DNA of 64,000 bases from an uncultured Maribacter sp. (GCF_947500985.1 NZ_CANMTX010000011.1:1-64000), one strand, 5' to 3'; counted from the first letter of the stretch, positions 27,243 through 37,151 are shown. The notes: generated by a model from the letters alone, not told the origin. Numbers and translations: made by a program.

Positions 27243-30200
27243 ATGTTCAGTAAGTTTATAAAAAGACCGGTATTGGCTATTGTCATATCGGTAATAATCG
27301 TTTTTGTGGGATTGCTTTCCATAAAGCAATTGCCCATTTCACAGTTCCCAGATATTTCGCCTACTACGGTGAATATCTTTATAGCCTACCCTGGTTCTAG
27401 TGCAGACGTTTTAGTGAAATCGACCCTAATTCCTCTAGAGACCGCGATCAATGGTGTTCAAGATATGCGTTACATAGCATCTGATGCTACTAGTGCGGGT
27501 GAAGGTACTATACGTATCATTTTTGAACCTGGCACAGATCCAGATCAAGCTGTGGTAAGGGTAAAAACTAGAGTAGATCAAGTGATGCCTTTGTTACCTG
27601 AATTGGTACAACGAGAAGGTGTAATTATCACTCCGGTTCAACCAAGTATGTTAATGTATGTAAACCTGTACAGTGACAATTCTGATGATCATGAATTGTT
27701 TTTATACAACTACGCATACACCAAAATGATTCCTGAAATTCAGCGAATAGATGGTATCGCAAGTGCTCAAATTTTAGGTAGTCGTAAATACGCCATGCGT
27801 GTTTGGTTAAAACCAGACCGTATGCGTGCTTATAACGTTTCTGCAGAAGAGATTCTAGAAGCTATGGAAGAGCAAAGTATTTTAGCTCGCCCTGGTAGAA
27901 TAGGTCAAAGTTCTGGTAAAACATCACAATCTTTAGAATATGTACTCATGTACCAAGATAGGTTTGATGAACCACAACAGTACAAGGACATTATTCTTAA
28001 AGCCACTGCAGAAGGTGAAATTCTAAAATTAGGCGATGTAGCAGATGTAGAATTAGGTAGTGAATTTTTTGATATCTATTCTAACTTAGACGGTAAACCA
28101 TCTGCCTCTATTGTATTAAAACAGACTTTTGGCAGTAACGCTAGTGATGTAATTGAAGAAGTTAAAACAAAATTGGCTGAACTCAAAAAAGACTTGCCTA
28201 CTGGTTTAGATTATAAAATTAGTTATGATGTTTCTAATTTCTTGAATGCATCAATAGAACAGGTATTACATACCTTAAGAGATGCCTTTATTTTGGTTGC
28301 CATTGTTGTATTTCTATTTTTAGGCGATTGGCGTTCTACTCTTATTCCAATTATTGCGGTACCAGTATCCTTGATTGGTGCATTTTTTATTATGCAAATG
28401 TTTGGGCTATCCATTAACCTAATTACGTTGTTCGCTCTGGTGCTCGCCATTGGTATTGTGGTCGATGATGCCATCGTTGTGGTTGAAGCCGTACATGCTA
28501 AAATGGAAGAAACACATTTAGGACCGTATGAAGCTGTAAAACTTGTGGTAAACGAAATTGGTGGTGCTATTATCGCAATTACTCTTGTAATGGTTTCAGT
28601 ATTTATTCCAATTGCCTTCATGTCTGGACCCGTTGGTGTATTCTATCGCCAATTTTCAATTACTATGGCTGGATCTATCGTTTTATCCGCTATTGTCGCA
28701 CTTACATTAACTCCGGTTTTATGTGCCATGATTCTAAAAAATAATCACGGCAAAGAGCGTAAAAAATCTCCTATAGATAAATTTATTGATTGGTTTAACA
28801 GAGGTTTTGAAAAACTTACTGGCAGGTACACTAAAATCTTAAATAAGATTGTTGCTAGAAGAGTACTGACTTTTGGTATTTTAGGTGCTTTCTGTGTTGG
28901 TATTTTCTTTACCAATAAAACATTGCCTGCCGGCTTTATACCTAACGAAGATCAAGGTATGATCTACGCAATTATACAGACTCCGCCGGGATCAACTTTA
29001 GAGCGTACAAATGACGTTGCTAGAAAACTACAGAAAATTTGTGAAGAAACTGAAGGTGTTGAATCTGTTTCGTCTTTAGCTGGTTATGAAATTATGACCG
29101 AAGGTCGTGGGTCTAACGCTGGTACGGTATTGATCAACCTTAAATCTTGGGGAGATCGCCATCACTCGGTTCATGAAATAATGGAAGAGTTAGAGGAAGA
29201 AACAAAAGACCTGGGTGCCGTTATTGAATATTTTGAACCTCCTGCTGTACCTGGTTTTGGTTCTTCTGGCGGATTCTCAATGCGACTATTAGATAAGACA
29301 GATGGTACCGACTATCACGAATTTGAAAAAATCAATAATGATTTTATGGAGGCGCTATCTAAACGTGATGAACTTACCGGTTTATTTACCTTCTACTCTG
29401 CCAACTATCCGCAGTACGAATTAAAAATAAACAATAAAATTGCCATGCAAAAAGGTGTTTCCATCAGTAAAGCAATGGAAAACCTGAACATTTTAATAGG
29501 TAGTACATACGAACAAGGTTTCATTCGTTTTGGTAGATTCTTTAAAGTATATACCCAAGCTGCTCCAGAGTACAGAGCATTGCCTTCAGATTTAGAAAAA
29601 CTGTTCGTAAAAAATGAAGAGGGTGAAATGGTGCCATATTCTGCTTTCATGTCTATGGAAAAGAAATTGGGACCTAATGAAATTACCAGGTACAATCTTT
29701 ATAATTCTGCTTCAATTAGAGGTTTACCCGCTGAAGGGTTTACCAGTGGCGATGCAATTGCCGCAATTAATGAGGTAGCGGAGCAAACACTACCTAGAGG
29801 TTTTGACGTTGCTTGGGAAGGTTTATCGTATGATGAAGCGCAAAGAGGTAATGAATCTATTTACATATTTCTAATCGTATTAATATTTGTGTATTTCGTA
29901 CTTGCTGCGCAGTATGAAAGTTTTTTACTGCCGTTTGCTATTCTGCTATCCTTACCAATAGGTATTCTTGGTTCTTTCTTTATGCTAAAAACAATGGGAT
30001 TAGCAAATGATGTGTATGCTCAAATTGGACTAATAATGCTGGTCGGGCTCTTAGGTAAAAACGGGGTGCTTATTGTAGAATTCGCCGTTCAAAAACGACG
30101 ACAAGGCAGCACTATTTTAGAATCTGCTATCGAGGGTGCTAAAGTGAGATTTAGACCTATTTTAATGACGTCATTTGCCTTTATCGCAGGCCTTATTCCT

Positions 30201-30491
30201 TTGGTTCTAGCCCATGGTGCCGGAGCAATCGCAAACAAAACTATTGGTGCATCTGCTATGGGCGGTATGTTAATGGGTACTTTAATCGGGGTGCTTATTA
30301 TACCAGGACTTTATTACATTTTTGCAATAATGGCTGACGGTCGCGGACTCATAAAAGGGGAATCTTCCGAACCTATTTCTGAAGAATTTGTACGAATAAG
30401 CGAAGGCGAAAGTAAAACACGCCAAAAACTTCGTGAATTAAAGCAAATGATTAAAAAACTAACCAAAAAAGAAGAAGATGATCAAAAATAA
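27243..30491 (+). CDS. RND efflux pump, HAE1/AcrB type, system 2
   Basis: This 1082-residue AcrB-type pump starts MFSKFIKRPVLAIVISVIIV and carries the TM4 motif GIVVDDAIVVVEAVHAKMEE with the proton-relay Asp pair. It is about 33 residues longer than the system 1 pump, mostly from a charged C-terminal tail rich in Glu and Lys (about 1040-1082). Both pumps are HAE1-like; the different tails and low flanking similarity show they are separate paralogues. The outer-membrane channel gene overlaps its last 14 nt, indicating translational coupling. Confidence 0.97.
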   Translation: MFSKFIKRPVLAIVISVIIVFVGLLSIKQLPISQFPDISPTTVNIFIAYPGSSADVLVKSTLIPLETAINGVQDMRYIASDATSAGEGTIRIIFEPGTDPDQAVVRVKTRVDQVMPLLPELVQREGVIITPVQPSMLMYVNLYSDNSDDHELFLYNYAYTKMIPEIQRIDGIASAQILGSRKYAMRVWLKPDRMRAYNVSAEEILEAMEEQSILARPGRIGQSSGKTSQSLEYVLMYQDRFDEPQQYKDIILKATAEGEILKLGDVADVELGSEFFDIYSNLDGKPSASIVLKQTFGSNASDVIEEVKTKLAELKKDLPTGLDYKISYDVSNFLNASIEQVLHTLRDAFILVAIVVFLFLGDWRSTLIPIIAVPVSLIGAFFIMQMFGLSINLITLFALVLAIGIVVDDAIVVVEAVHAKMEETHLGPYEAVKLVVNEIGGAIIAITLVMVSVFIPIAFMSGPVGVFYRQFSITMAGSIVLSAIVALTLTPVLCAMILKNNHGKERKKSPIDKFIDWFNRGFEKLTGRYTKILNKIVARRVLTFGILGAFCVGIFFTNKTLPAGFIPNEDQGMIYAIIQTPPGSTLERTNDVARKLQKICEETEGVESVSSLAGYEIMTEGRGSNAGTVLINLKSWGDRHHSVHEIMEELEEETKDLGAVIEYFEPPAVPGFGSSGGFSMRLLDKTDGTDYHEFEKINNDFMEALSKRDELTGLFTFYSANYPQYELKINNKIAMQKGVSISKAMENLNILIGSTYEQGFIRFGRFFKVYTQAAPEYRALPSDLEKLFVKNEEGEMVPYSAFMSMEKKLGPNEITRYNLYNSASIRGLPAEGFTSGDAIAAINEVAEQTLPRGFDVAWEGLSYDEAQRGNESIYIFLIVLIFVYFVLAAQYESFLLPFAILLSLPIGILGSFFMLKTMGLANDVYAQIGLIMLVGLLGKNGVLIVEFAVQKRRQGSTILESAIEGAKVRFRPILMTSFAFIAGLIPLVLAHGAGAIANKTIGASAMGGMLMGTLIGVLIIPGLYYIFAIMADGRGLIKGESSEPISEEFVRISEGESKTRQKLRELKQMIKKLTKKEEDDQK

Positions 30492-31926
30492 AAAAACCAT
30501 TAAGAATGGAAAACTACTTTTGGTGGTTCTTATTAACGTATGTTTTTTCTATTCGTGCGTACCTACAAAAGACTTGAAAGAGGCAAATACAAATATGCCA
30601 TCTAAGTATGTTGATCAAGCAACAGATTCAACAAATAGTGCCCAATTAAAATGGAAGGATTTCTTTAAAGATGAAAATCTGACCAAATTGATTGATACAG
30701 CATTGACCAACAACCAAGAACTACGCATTATGATACAACAAATTGATGTTGCTCAAAATGAGATTAAGGCTAGAAAGGGAGAATATCTTCCTTTCATAAC
30801 TTATGGTGCTGGTGCAGAAGTTGAAAAAGTAGGTGAATATACCCGTAATGGTGCAGTAGAAAAGAATCTTGATATTAAGGATGGTGAGGAGTTTCCTGAG
30901 CCGTTAACAGATTACTCTGCCGGACTTTTTGCTACTTGGGAGTTAGATGTTTGGAAGAAACTGCGCAACTCTAAAAAAGCAGCTGCTTTAGAATATCTAT
31001 CTACCATTGAAGGTAAAAACTTTATGGTCACTAGATTAATTGCTGAAATTGCTGATTCTTATTATGAACTCATTGCATTAGACAATCAATTGGCGTTTAT
31101 AGAGCAAAATCTTGAACTTCAAGGTAATGCGCTTAGAATGGTGCGACTACAAAAAGAAGCTGCAAGAGCGACCGAGCTTGCCGTTAGAAGATTTGAAGCT
31201 GAAGTTTTAAAAAATCAAAGCCATAAATTTGAAGTACAGCAAGAAATTGTTGAAATGGAAAATAGGTTAAATTTCTTAATCGGACGTCAACCTCAGCCGA
31301 TCGCCCGTAATTCTGAAGGATTTATTGAAACCCAGATGGATACTATTTATGCAGGATTGCCATTTCAACTTCTTTTGAACAGACCAGATATTAAACAAGC
31401 TGAATATGAGTTAGAAGCCGCTAAGCTAAATATAAAAGTAGCAAGAGCTAACTTTTATCCTTCAATTGGGCTGAAAGCTGGGATAGGACTACAAGCATTT
31501 AAACCTAAGTACTTAACCGAGACTCCAGAATCTTTAATATATAGTGCAGTTGGTGATATTGTTGGCCCGTTAATTAATAAAAACGCTATTAAAGCGGATT
31601 ATAATACCGCAAACTCCAAGCAAATTCAAGCGGTATATGAATATGAAAAAGCAATTTTAAGTGGATACATTGAAGTTGTAAACCAGTTGTCTAAAATGGA
31701 AAATCTAAAGCAGAGTTATGCTTTAAAGGAAAACCAAGTAAAGGCATTAACAGAATCTATTGATTTGTCTACACGATTATTTCAGTCAGCAAGAATTGAA
31801 TACATTGAAGTATTGCTAACACAACGTGAAGCTCTTGAATCTAAAATGGAATTGGTCGAAACAAAAAAAGACCAATTAATGGCTAGAGTAAATGTATATC
31901 AAGCCTTGGGTGGCGGTTGGAACTAG
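30478..31926 (+). CDS. TolC/OprM-type outer membrane efflux lipoprotein, system 2
   Basis: The 482-residue outer membrane factor has a signal peptide with lipobox Cys27 (FFYSC). Two OEP repeats follow, with RPDIKQAEYELEAAKLNIK and ANFYPSIGLKAG, and the C-terminal YQALGGGWN matches the system 1 channel end. The start overlaps the pump stop by 14 nt. It completes the second tripartite efflux system; a strong terminator follows. Confidence 0.95.
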   Translation: MIKNKKTIKNGKLLLVVLINVCFFYSCVPTKDLKEANTNMPSKYVDQATDSTNSAQLKWKDFFKDENLTKLIDTALTNNQELRIMIQQIDVAQNEIKARKGEYLPFITYGAGAEVEKVGEYTRNGAVEKNLDIKDGEEFPEPLTDYSAGLFATWELDVWKKLRNSKKAAALEYLSTIEGKNFMVTRLIAEIADSYYELIALDNQLAFIEQNLELQGNALRMVRLQKEAARATELAVRRFEAEVLKNQSHKFEVQQEIVEMENRLNFLIGRQPQPIARNSEGFIETQMDTIYAGLPFQLLLNRPDIKQAEYELEAAKLNIKVARANFYPSIGLKAGIGLQAFKPKYLTETPESLIYSAVGDIVGPLINKNAIKADYNTANSKQIQAVYEYEKAILSGYIEVVNQLSKMENLKQSYALKENQVKALTESIDLSTRLFQSARIEYIEVLLTQREALESKMELVETKKDQLMARVNVYQALGGGWN

Positions 31927-31956
31927 TAGTGCTATAACTAAGTAAAATTCATTTTT

Positions 31957-31995
31957 AAAACCCTAATAGAAGTAATTTCTATTAGGGTTTTTTTA
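31957..31995 (+). terminator. Intrinsic terminator of RND operon 2
   Basis: A 15-bp perfect stem (AAAACCCTAATAGAA / TTCTATTAGGGTTTT) with a 5-nt loop is followed by a T-tract. Confidence 0.9.
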
Positions 31996-32192
31996 TTGTT
32001 TTGACTATTCTTCTGTAAAAATCACCTCTTTTGTGTTGAACTTTTTTAATCACTTTTTAAAGTATAACCATCGAACACTTAAACAATTATAATAATCCTC
32101 TCTAAAAATTATAACTGTAAAAAGTAATTTTTTAGCTTTATAGCAAATTCCAATGAAAAAGAAATTTTAATTACCTCTCTAAACTACGCAGT

Positions 32193-32717
32193 ATGATAGA
32201 TTTAAAAGATTACGATAATGCCGTAATCAAGTTTAGAAAAAGCCTAGACTTTACTATGTTACCAGTTCTCTCTTGGGATTTTTATGCTACTAATTATGAA
32301 GAAATAAAACAAACCGAAGAAGATGCTGTTGCTTTATTAAGTTTGGTTACTACCAATTCTTGGAATATCGATACTGAAATTATCGATACTAAATTAAAAG
32401 CAGATAAGAATATTATAGTCGTAACTGACGCCAAATTAAACATTGTTTTTGCTACCAAAAACATGTGGAATATGAGTCAATACCATCCTGAAGAAATAAT
32501 AGGTAAAAGTCCTAAAATGTTTCAGGGTAATTTGACCTCTAAGTCTACATTAAAGGTCGTATCTGATGCTGTAAAAGAAAAGAAACCATTTGAGGTCACT
32601 GTAGTTAACTATAGAAAAGATGGATCTACTTATAAATGTTGGATACAAGGAGAACCTATTTTTGACAACAATGGTGATGTCGTTAATTTTATAGCCTTTG
32701 AAAAAGAAGTTGCTTAA
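32193..32717 (+). CDS. PAS domain protein, LOV-like without photoactive cysteine
   Basis: This 174-residue protein has an N-terminal region of about 70 residues without a recognised domain and a C-terminal PAS domain (about 72-172). The PAS core aligns well with LOV domains. The segment GKSPKMFQG (104-112) corresponds to the LOV motif GxNCRFLQG, and the strands VVNYRKDGSTYKCW and FDNNGDVVNFIAFEKE match too. Pro107 replaces the flavin-reactive Cys and the Asn is also lost, so classical LOV photochemistry is not possible. No kinase, HTH or output domain is present. It is monocistronic, flanked by two strong terminators. Confidence 0.88.
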   Translation: MIDLKDYDNAVIKFRKSLDFTMLPVLSWDFYATNYEEIKQTEEDAVALLSLVTTNSWNIDTEIIDTKLKADKNIIVVTDAKLNIVFATKNMWNMSQYHPEEIIGKSPKMFQGNLTSKSTLKVVSDAVKEKKPFEVTVVNYRKDGSTYKCWIQGEPIFDNNGDVVNFIAFEKEVA

Positions 32718-32737
32718 CTTTTCTGGTTAAAGAATAA

Positions 32738-32767
32738 AAAAAGGGTCGCTAATTAGCGACCCTTTTT
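32738..32767. terminator. Bidirectional terminator between the PAS gene and pyk
   Basis: A perfect 30-nt palindrome has 15-bp arms: an A-run, then GGGTCGCTAA, and its mirror. It serves the convergent PAS gene and the pyk operon. Confidence 0.9.
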
Positions 32768-32792
32768 ATTGTATTATATATTCTAAATCTGA

Positions 32793-34235
32793 CTATATAT
32801 CGCCTGACTCTATTTCACTTACTCTTAATGTATTTACCATTCCTTTATCTTTAATAGGCATTGCAGCAAGACTAATAATCATATCGCCTACTTGCAAATA
32901 TCCTTTATTGAAAGCTATACGGTTTACATCATCGATAGTATCATCTGTAGACACAAATTTATCATAGTAAAAAGCTTTTACACCCCATAATAAATTTAAC
33001 TGCGTAAGTATTCTTTTGTTCGATGTAAACACAAGAATATGCGCACTAGGTCTCCATGCAGAAATTTGAAAAGCGGTATACCCACTATTCGTTAACGTAG
33101 AAATTGCCTTCGCTTTAATATCATTGGCCATTGTAGCTGCATGATAACAAATAGATTTAGTAATAAATCTTTTCGTACGAATATGTGGTGGATCATGAGG
33201 TACATGTATTAAATCTGAACCTTCAACGCTCTCTAAAATACTTGCCATTTTTTCAATAACCTGTACTGGGTAATTACCAACAGAAGTTTCACCAGACAAC
33301 ATTACTGCATCAGCACCATCCATAACAGAGTTTGCCACATCATTTACTTCTGCTCTTGTTGGTGTAAGGCTAGTAATCATTGTCTCCATCATTTGGGTAG
33401 CAATAATTACCGGTATTCTAGCTTTCTTAGCCTTTAAAACCAATTGCTTTTGAATTAATGGTACTTCATGAGCAGGAACTTCAACACCTAAATCGCCACG
33501 AGCAACCATTAAACCATCACAATAAGCAACAATCTTATCGATATTTTCAACAGCCTCTGGCTTTTCAATTTTAGCAATGATTGGAATTTTATGATCCGAG
33601 TGCTTATTGATGATGTTCTGTAAGTCAATTAAATCTTGACTAAAACGAACAAAAGAAAGTGCGATCCAATCTACCTCTAAAGAAATAGCGAATTCGGCAT
33701 CTTCAATATCCTTTTTTGTAAGTGCAGGTAAAGAAATATTTGTATTCGGTAAGTTAACACCCTTCTTAGATTTCAATGGTCCACCTTGTATTACCTTGGC
33801 TAAGACCTCATCATCTCCATTGGTTGTTACTACTTCGAACATAAGTTTACCATCATCTAAAAGAATGCGTTCCCCAGCTTTTACATCTCTAGGAAATTCT
33901 TTGTAATTCATGTAAACACGTTCTGCAGAACCTTCAAATGGTTCACCAGTTACAAATGTTATTTCATCACCCGGGCTAACTACAACGTCACCAGCCATTA
34001 CGCCTACACGCAATTTAGGTCCTTGTAAATCTGCTAAAATAGATGTATAAGTATCCATTTCATCATTTAACTCACGTATCATTTTTACACGCTCTTTAAC
34101 ATCATCGTAATCGGCATGAGAAAAATTTATTCTGAATACATCTACTCCCGCATCAATCATGCTCCTGAGTACCTCTTTTTTACTAGTTGCAGGCCCTAAG
34201 GTGGCAACAATTTTCGTCTTTTTTACAGTTGGCAT
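32793..34235 (-). CDS. pyk: Pyruvate kinase
   Basis: This 480-residue pyruvate kinase catalyses phosphoenolpyruvate + ADP to pyruvate + ATP. The N-terminal KIVATLGPATS, the substrate/metal-binding segment KIEKPEAVENIDKI and the signature IARGDLGVE-like VARGDLGVEVPAHEVP are present. The C-terminal allosteric domain is complete. It is the last gene of the minus-strand acpP-fabF-rnc-IPExxxVDY-pyk group and begins 2 nt after the preceding stop. A palindromic terminator follows. Confidence 0.98.
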   Translation of the reverse strand: MPTVKKTKIVATLGPATSKKEVLRSMIDAGVDVFRINFSHADYDDVKERVKMIRELNDEMDTYTSILADLQGPKLRVGVMAGDVVVSPGDEITFVTGEPFEGSAERVYMNYKEFPRDVKAGERILLDDGKLMFEVVTTNGDDEVLAKVIQGGPLKSKKGVNLPNTNISLPALTKKDIEDAEFAISLEVDWIALSFVRFSQDLIDLQNIINKHSDHKIPIIAKIEKPEAVENIDKIVAYCDGLMVARGDLGVEVPAHEVPLIQKQLVLKAKKARIPVIIATQMMETMITSLTPTRAEVNDVANSVMDGADAVMLSGETSVGNYPVQVIEKMASILESVEGSDLIHVPHDPPHIRTKRFITKSICYHAATMANDIKAKAISTLTNSGYTAFQISAWRPSAHILVFTSNKRILTQLNLLWGVKAFYYDKFVSTDDTIDDVNRIAFNKGYLQVGDMIISLAAMPIKDKGMVNTLRVSEIESGDI

Positions 34236-34237
34236 AT

Positions 34238-34702
34238 TTAAAAAATTAGATTGTTCTTTGATTTTAGTTTGTCTGTACTTATTTCATAAGCTGCCATAAC
34301 CCTAGGCAACATTAATATGTTCTTTATTAAGGAATTTATATCAAAATCCTTCTCAGTTTCTATTTTTAATAGATAGTCGACATCCTTATACTCAGGTATG
34401 AGCCGAGGTGTCTTATATGTTGTTTCGTTCTTAAATAAATCATCTCGTACAATGAGCTCTTTTTCACTACTATGATTGGCAATTAACACCCAATACATAT
34501 CATTATACGTATCTTCCCATTCAAAAATGGGAAACGATTTATTTTCAGCAAGAATAAAATTCTTTTTTGCTCTTACAAATTTTGACTTAACACTTTGGTT
34601 TAATCCGTAGGCTAAAGCAAAATCTTCTAAGGTAGTGTGTAAAGCTATAAGGCTGAAAGATTCATCATAAAAATCATCATTTATTTTATAAGTCGTAGCC
34701 AT
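34238..34702 (-). CDS. IPExxxVDY family protein
   Basis: The ATG at 34702 gives a 154-residue protein starting MATTYKIND. An upstream TTG-type extension of 23 codons is hydrophobic and unlikely. The motif IPEYKDVDY at residues 102-110 defines the IPExxxVDY family, a Bacteroidota protein family of unknown function usually next to rnc and pyk. No membrane segment is predicted. The 2-nt gap to pyk and its place downstream of rnc indicate co-transcription; the stretch before the start (34703-34817) separates it from rnc. Confidence 0.9.
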   Translation of the reverse strand: MATTYKINDDFYDESFSLIALHTTLEDFALAYGLNQSVKSKFVRAKKNFILAENKSFPIFEWEDTYNDMYWVLIANHSSEKELIVRDDLFKNETTYKTPRLIPEYKDVDYLLKIETEKDFDINSLIKNILMLPRVMAAYEISTDKLKSKNNLIF

Positions 34703-34817
34703 ACTTCCACAAAACGGTAAATATAGAACTTCTAAGCTATAAAGCCTAGTTAGATAAATTGATAAAAACACATTAAAAGTTAATAAAATGTTAGCTTTTT
34801 ATCATTTTGTTAAATGA

Positions 34818-35552
34818 TTAATTTTCCATCTTGTCCTGCAAAGCAAAAAAAGCTCTTTTTGAAGCTCTCTCTTCTGCTTTCTTCTTTGAAGTTGCTCTAG
34901 CTTTTGCAACAACATTACCGCCAATTGAAAGTTTAACGGCAAAATGTTTTAATGGATCATTGCCAGTATCTTCATAAACGTCAAAATCGAAAGATTTCTT
35001 TTTCTTCTGACACCATTCGATTACTAAACTTTTGTAACTAATGACCCTACCTTCTAGTTGTTCAATATCTACATAGGGCTCTACAACTCTTTTGTATATA
35101 AATTTTTCGCAATATTTATAACCACGGTCAAGGTAGATTGCACCTACTAATGCCTCAAATACATTACCATGTATATTTTGACCAAAGTGCGATTTAGGTA
35201 TTCTACTTTCTACATAATTAATTAAACCCAAATCTTTACCTAGTTCATTTAAATGCTCTCTACTAACAATTTTAGATCGCATTTTGGTCAAGTAACCTTC
35301 GTCACCTTCTGGAACTTCACTGTAAAGATGCTTAGAGATTATAGTGCCTAGCATAGAGTCACCTAAGAATTCTAGCCGTTCGTAATTCATAGCATTACCC
35401 TTTTCATCTTTTATATTCATTGACCTGTGTAGAAAGGCCTTTTTATAAAAAGATAATGTTTTTGGCTTAAAACCTAAAATCTTGGTTATTCCCAAAAAAA
35501 AATCCCCATCCTCTTTTGGATGGGAATTAAATAAGTTTGTGGGAAATGACAT
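34818..35552 (-). CDS. rnc: Ribonuclease III
   Basis: This 244-residue RNase III has the signature ERLEFLGDSMLG at residues 58-69, with metal-binding Glu61 and Asp65. A second catalytic helix (GNVFEALVGAIYLDRG) and a C-terminal double-stranded RNA-binding domain (about 165-240, ending KKKAEERASKRAFFALQ) follow. It processes rRNA and other double-stranded RNA. It starts 8 nt after the fabF stop, so the two are co-transcribed as in many bacteria. Confidence 0.97.
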   Translation of the reverse strand: MSFPTNLFNSHPKEDGDFFLGITKILGFKPKTLSFYKKAFLHRSMNIKDEKGNAMNYERLEFLGDSMLGTIISKHLYSEVPEGDEGYLTKMRSKIVSREHLNELGKDLGLINYVESRIPKSHFGQNIHGNVFEALVGAIYLDRGYKYCEKFIYKRVVEPYVDIEQLEGRVISYKSLVIEWCQKKKKSFDFDVYEDTGNDPLKHFAVKLSIGGNVVAKARATSKKKAEERASKRAFFALQDKMEN

Positions 35553-35560
35553 AAAACTAA

Positions 35561-36811
35561 TTAATCAATTTTTTTAAAAACCACACATGCATTGTGCCCA
35601 CCAAAACCAAATGTGTTACTCATAGCAACTTTTACATCTCGTTTTTGAGCTTTGTTCAATGTAAGGTTTAAACTAGGATCTATATTCTCATCTACCGTAG
35701 TATGGTTAATAGTTGGTGGCACTATACCATGTTCCATTGCCAAAATCGATGCAATTGCTTCAATAGCTCCGGCTGCTCCTAATAGGTGACCGGTCATAGA
35801 CTTGGTAGAATTTATATTTATATCTTTTGCATGTTCACCAAAGACTTTGGTAATTGCCTTAAGCTCTGCAACATCACCTAAAGGTGTAGAAGTACCATGT
35901 GTATTAATAGCATCTACATCTTCAATTGATAGACCTGCATCTTTTAAACAGTTTTGCATTACTCTAACTACCCCTATCCCATCTGGGTGTGGCGCAGTCA
36001 TATGGTAAGCATCGCTTGTCATACCACCACCTGCTACTTCTGCATAAATTTTTGCTCCTCTAGCAACTGCATGCTCATATTCTTCAAGAACTAATGCCCC
36101 TGCTCCTTCACCTAAAACGAAACCATCTCTAGTTGCATCAAAAGGTCTTGAAGCCGTTTCTGGACTATCATTTCTTGTTGATAATGCGTGCATTGCTCCG
36201 AAACCACCCATGCCTGCAATAGTTACGGCCGCCTCGCTACCACCTGTTACGATGACATCACAATGACCTAAACGTATATAGTTCAAGGCATCTATCATTG
36301 CATTTGCCGAAGAGGCACATGCTGAAACAGTTGTATAGTTAGGTCCCATAAAACCATGTTTTATAGAAATGTTTCCTGGTGCGATATCTGCAATCATCTT
36401 TGGTATAAAGAATGGATTGAATCTTGGTGTACCATCACCATTAGCAAAATTCATGACTTCGTTCTGGAAAGTTTCCAATCCTCCGATTCCTGCTCCCCAA
36501 ATAACACCAACACGAAATTTATCAAGTTTTTCTAAATCTAATTTAGAATCAAGAATAGCTTCGTCAGAAGATACAAGTGCATATTGTGCAAATCTATCTA
36601 GCTTACGCCCTTCTTTTCTTTCAAAGTGATCTTCGGTTTTGTAGTTCTTCAACTCACACGCGAACTTTACTTTGAATTTTTCTGTATCGTAATAAGTAAT
36701 TGGTGCCGATCCACTTTTACCGTTAATCAAGGCATTCCAATACTCTTCAATATTGTTACCAATTGGGGTAAGTGCCCCCAAACCTGTAACTACAACTCGC
36801 TTTAACTGCAT
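35561..36811 (-). CDS. fabF: Beta-ketoacyl-ACP synthase II
   Basis: This 416-residue condensing enzyme elongates acyl-ACP with malonyl-ACP in fatty acid synthesis. The active-site Cys165 (TVSACASSANAM) and the two catalytic His residues (NTHGTSTPLGD near 303 and MTGHLLGAAGA near 341) are present. The length is normal. acpP lies directly upstream, but a hairpin with a T-tract stands between them, so fabF probably receives only part of the acpP transcript. Confidence 0.98.
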   Translation of the reverse strand: MQLKRVVVTGLGALTPIGNNIEEYWNALINGKSGSAPITYYDTEKFKVKFACELKNYKTEDHFERKEGRKLDRFAQYALVSSDEAILDSKLDLEKLDKFRVGVIWGAGIGGLETFQNEVMNFANGDGTPRFNPFFIPKMIADIAPGNISIKHGFMGPNYTTVSACASSANAMIDALNYIRLGHCDVIVTGGSEAAVTIAGMGGFGAMHALSTRNDSPETASRPFDATRDGFVLGEGAGALVLEEYEHAVARGAKIYAEVAGGGMTSDAYHMTAPHPDGIGVVRVMQNCLKDAGLSIEDVDAINTHGTSTPLGDVAELKAITKVFGEHAKDININSTKSMTGHLLGAAGAIEAIASILAMEHGIVPPTINHTTVDENIDPSLNLTLNKAQKRDVKVAMSNTFGFGGHNACVVFKKID

Positions 36812-36850
36812 TTAACTTTTGTTTGTTTAAATCTAAACCAAGCGTAAATT

Positions 36851-36893
36851 AAAAAAAATTATCCATGCGGAGTGTTTACCACATGGATAATTT
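36851..36893 (-). terminator. Attenuating terminator between acpP and fabF
   Basis: On the minus strand AAATTATCCATG pairs with CATGGATAATTT, with an inner GG/CC pair, and is followed by eight T residues. It lies 25 nt past the acpP stop and 40 nt before fabF. Confidence 0.7.
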
Positions 36894-36917
36894 GAATTCT
36901 ATTTAAGAAAACATGCT

Positions 36918-37151
36918 TTACTTCGCTTCTTCTATATAGCTGATCGCTTGACCAACAGTTGCGATATTCTCAGCTTGATCGTCTGGAATTTGGATATCAA
37001 ATTCTTTTTCGAACTCCATTATCAACTCTACCGTGTCTAATGAATCTGCGCCTAAATCGTTAGTAAAGCTAGCTTCGGTTACCACTTCGTTTTCATCAAC
37101 TCCTAATTTATCAACGATGATAGCTTTAACTCTTGATGCAATGTCTGACAT
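36918..37151 (-). CDS. acpP: Acyl carrier protein
   Basis: This 77-residue acidic four-helix carrier protein has the phosphopantetheine attachment Ser37 in [15 protein letters not shown]. It carries growing acyl chains for FabF, encoded next. The start is ATG with [19 protein letters not shown] (minus strand TATTTTTG) -7-like element lies 34 nt upstream. A terminator-like hairpin follows, suiting the high level of ACP relative to the enzymes. Confidence 0.98.
   Translation of the reverse strand: MSDIASRVKAIIVDKLGVDENEVVTEASFTNDLGADSLDTVELIMEFEKEFDIQIPDDQAENIATVGQAISYIEEAK

Noticed and set aside
34703-34771. IPExxxVDY protein extended upstream by 23 codons
   Set aside because: The extension uses a non-ATG start and encodes unrelated hydrophobic residues; the ATG at 34702 fits the family.
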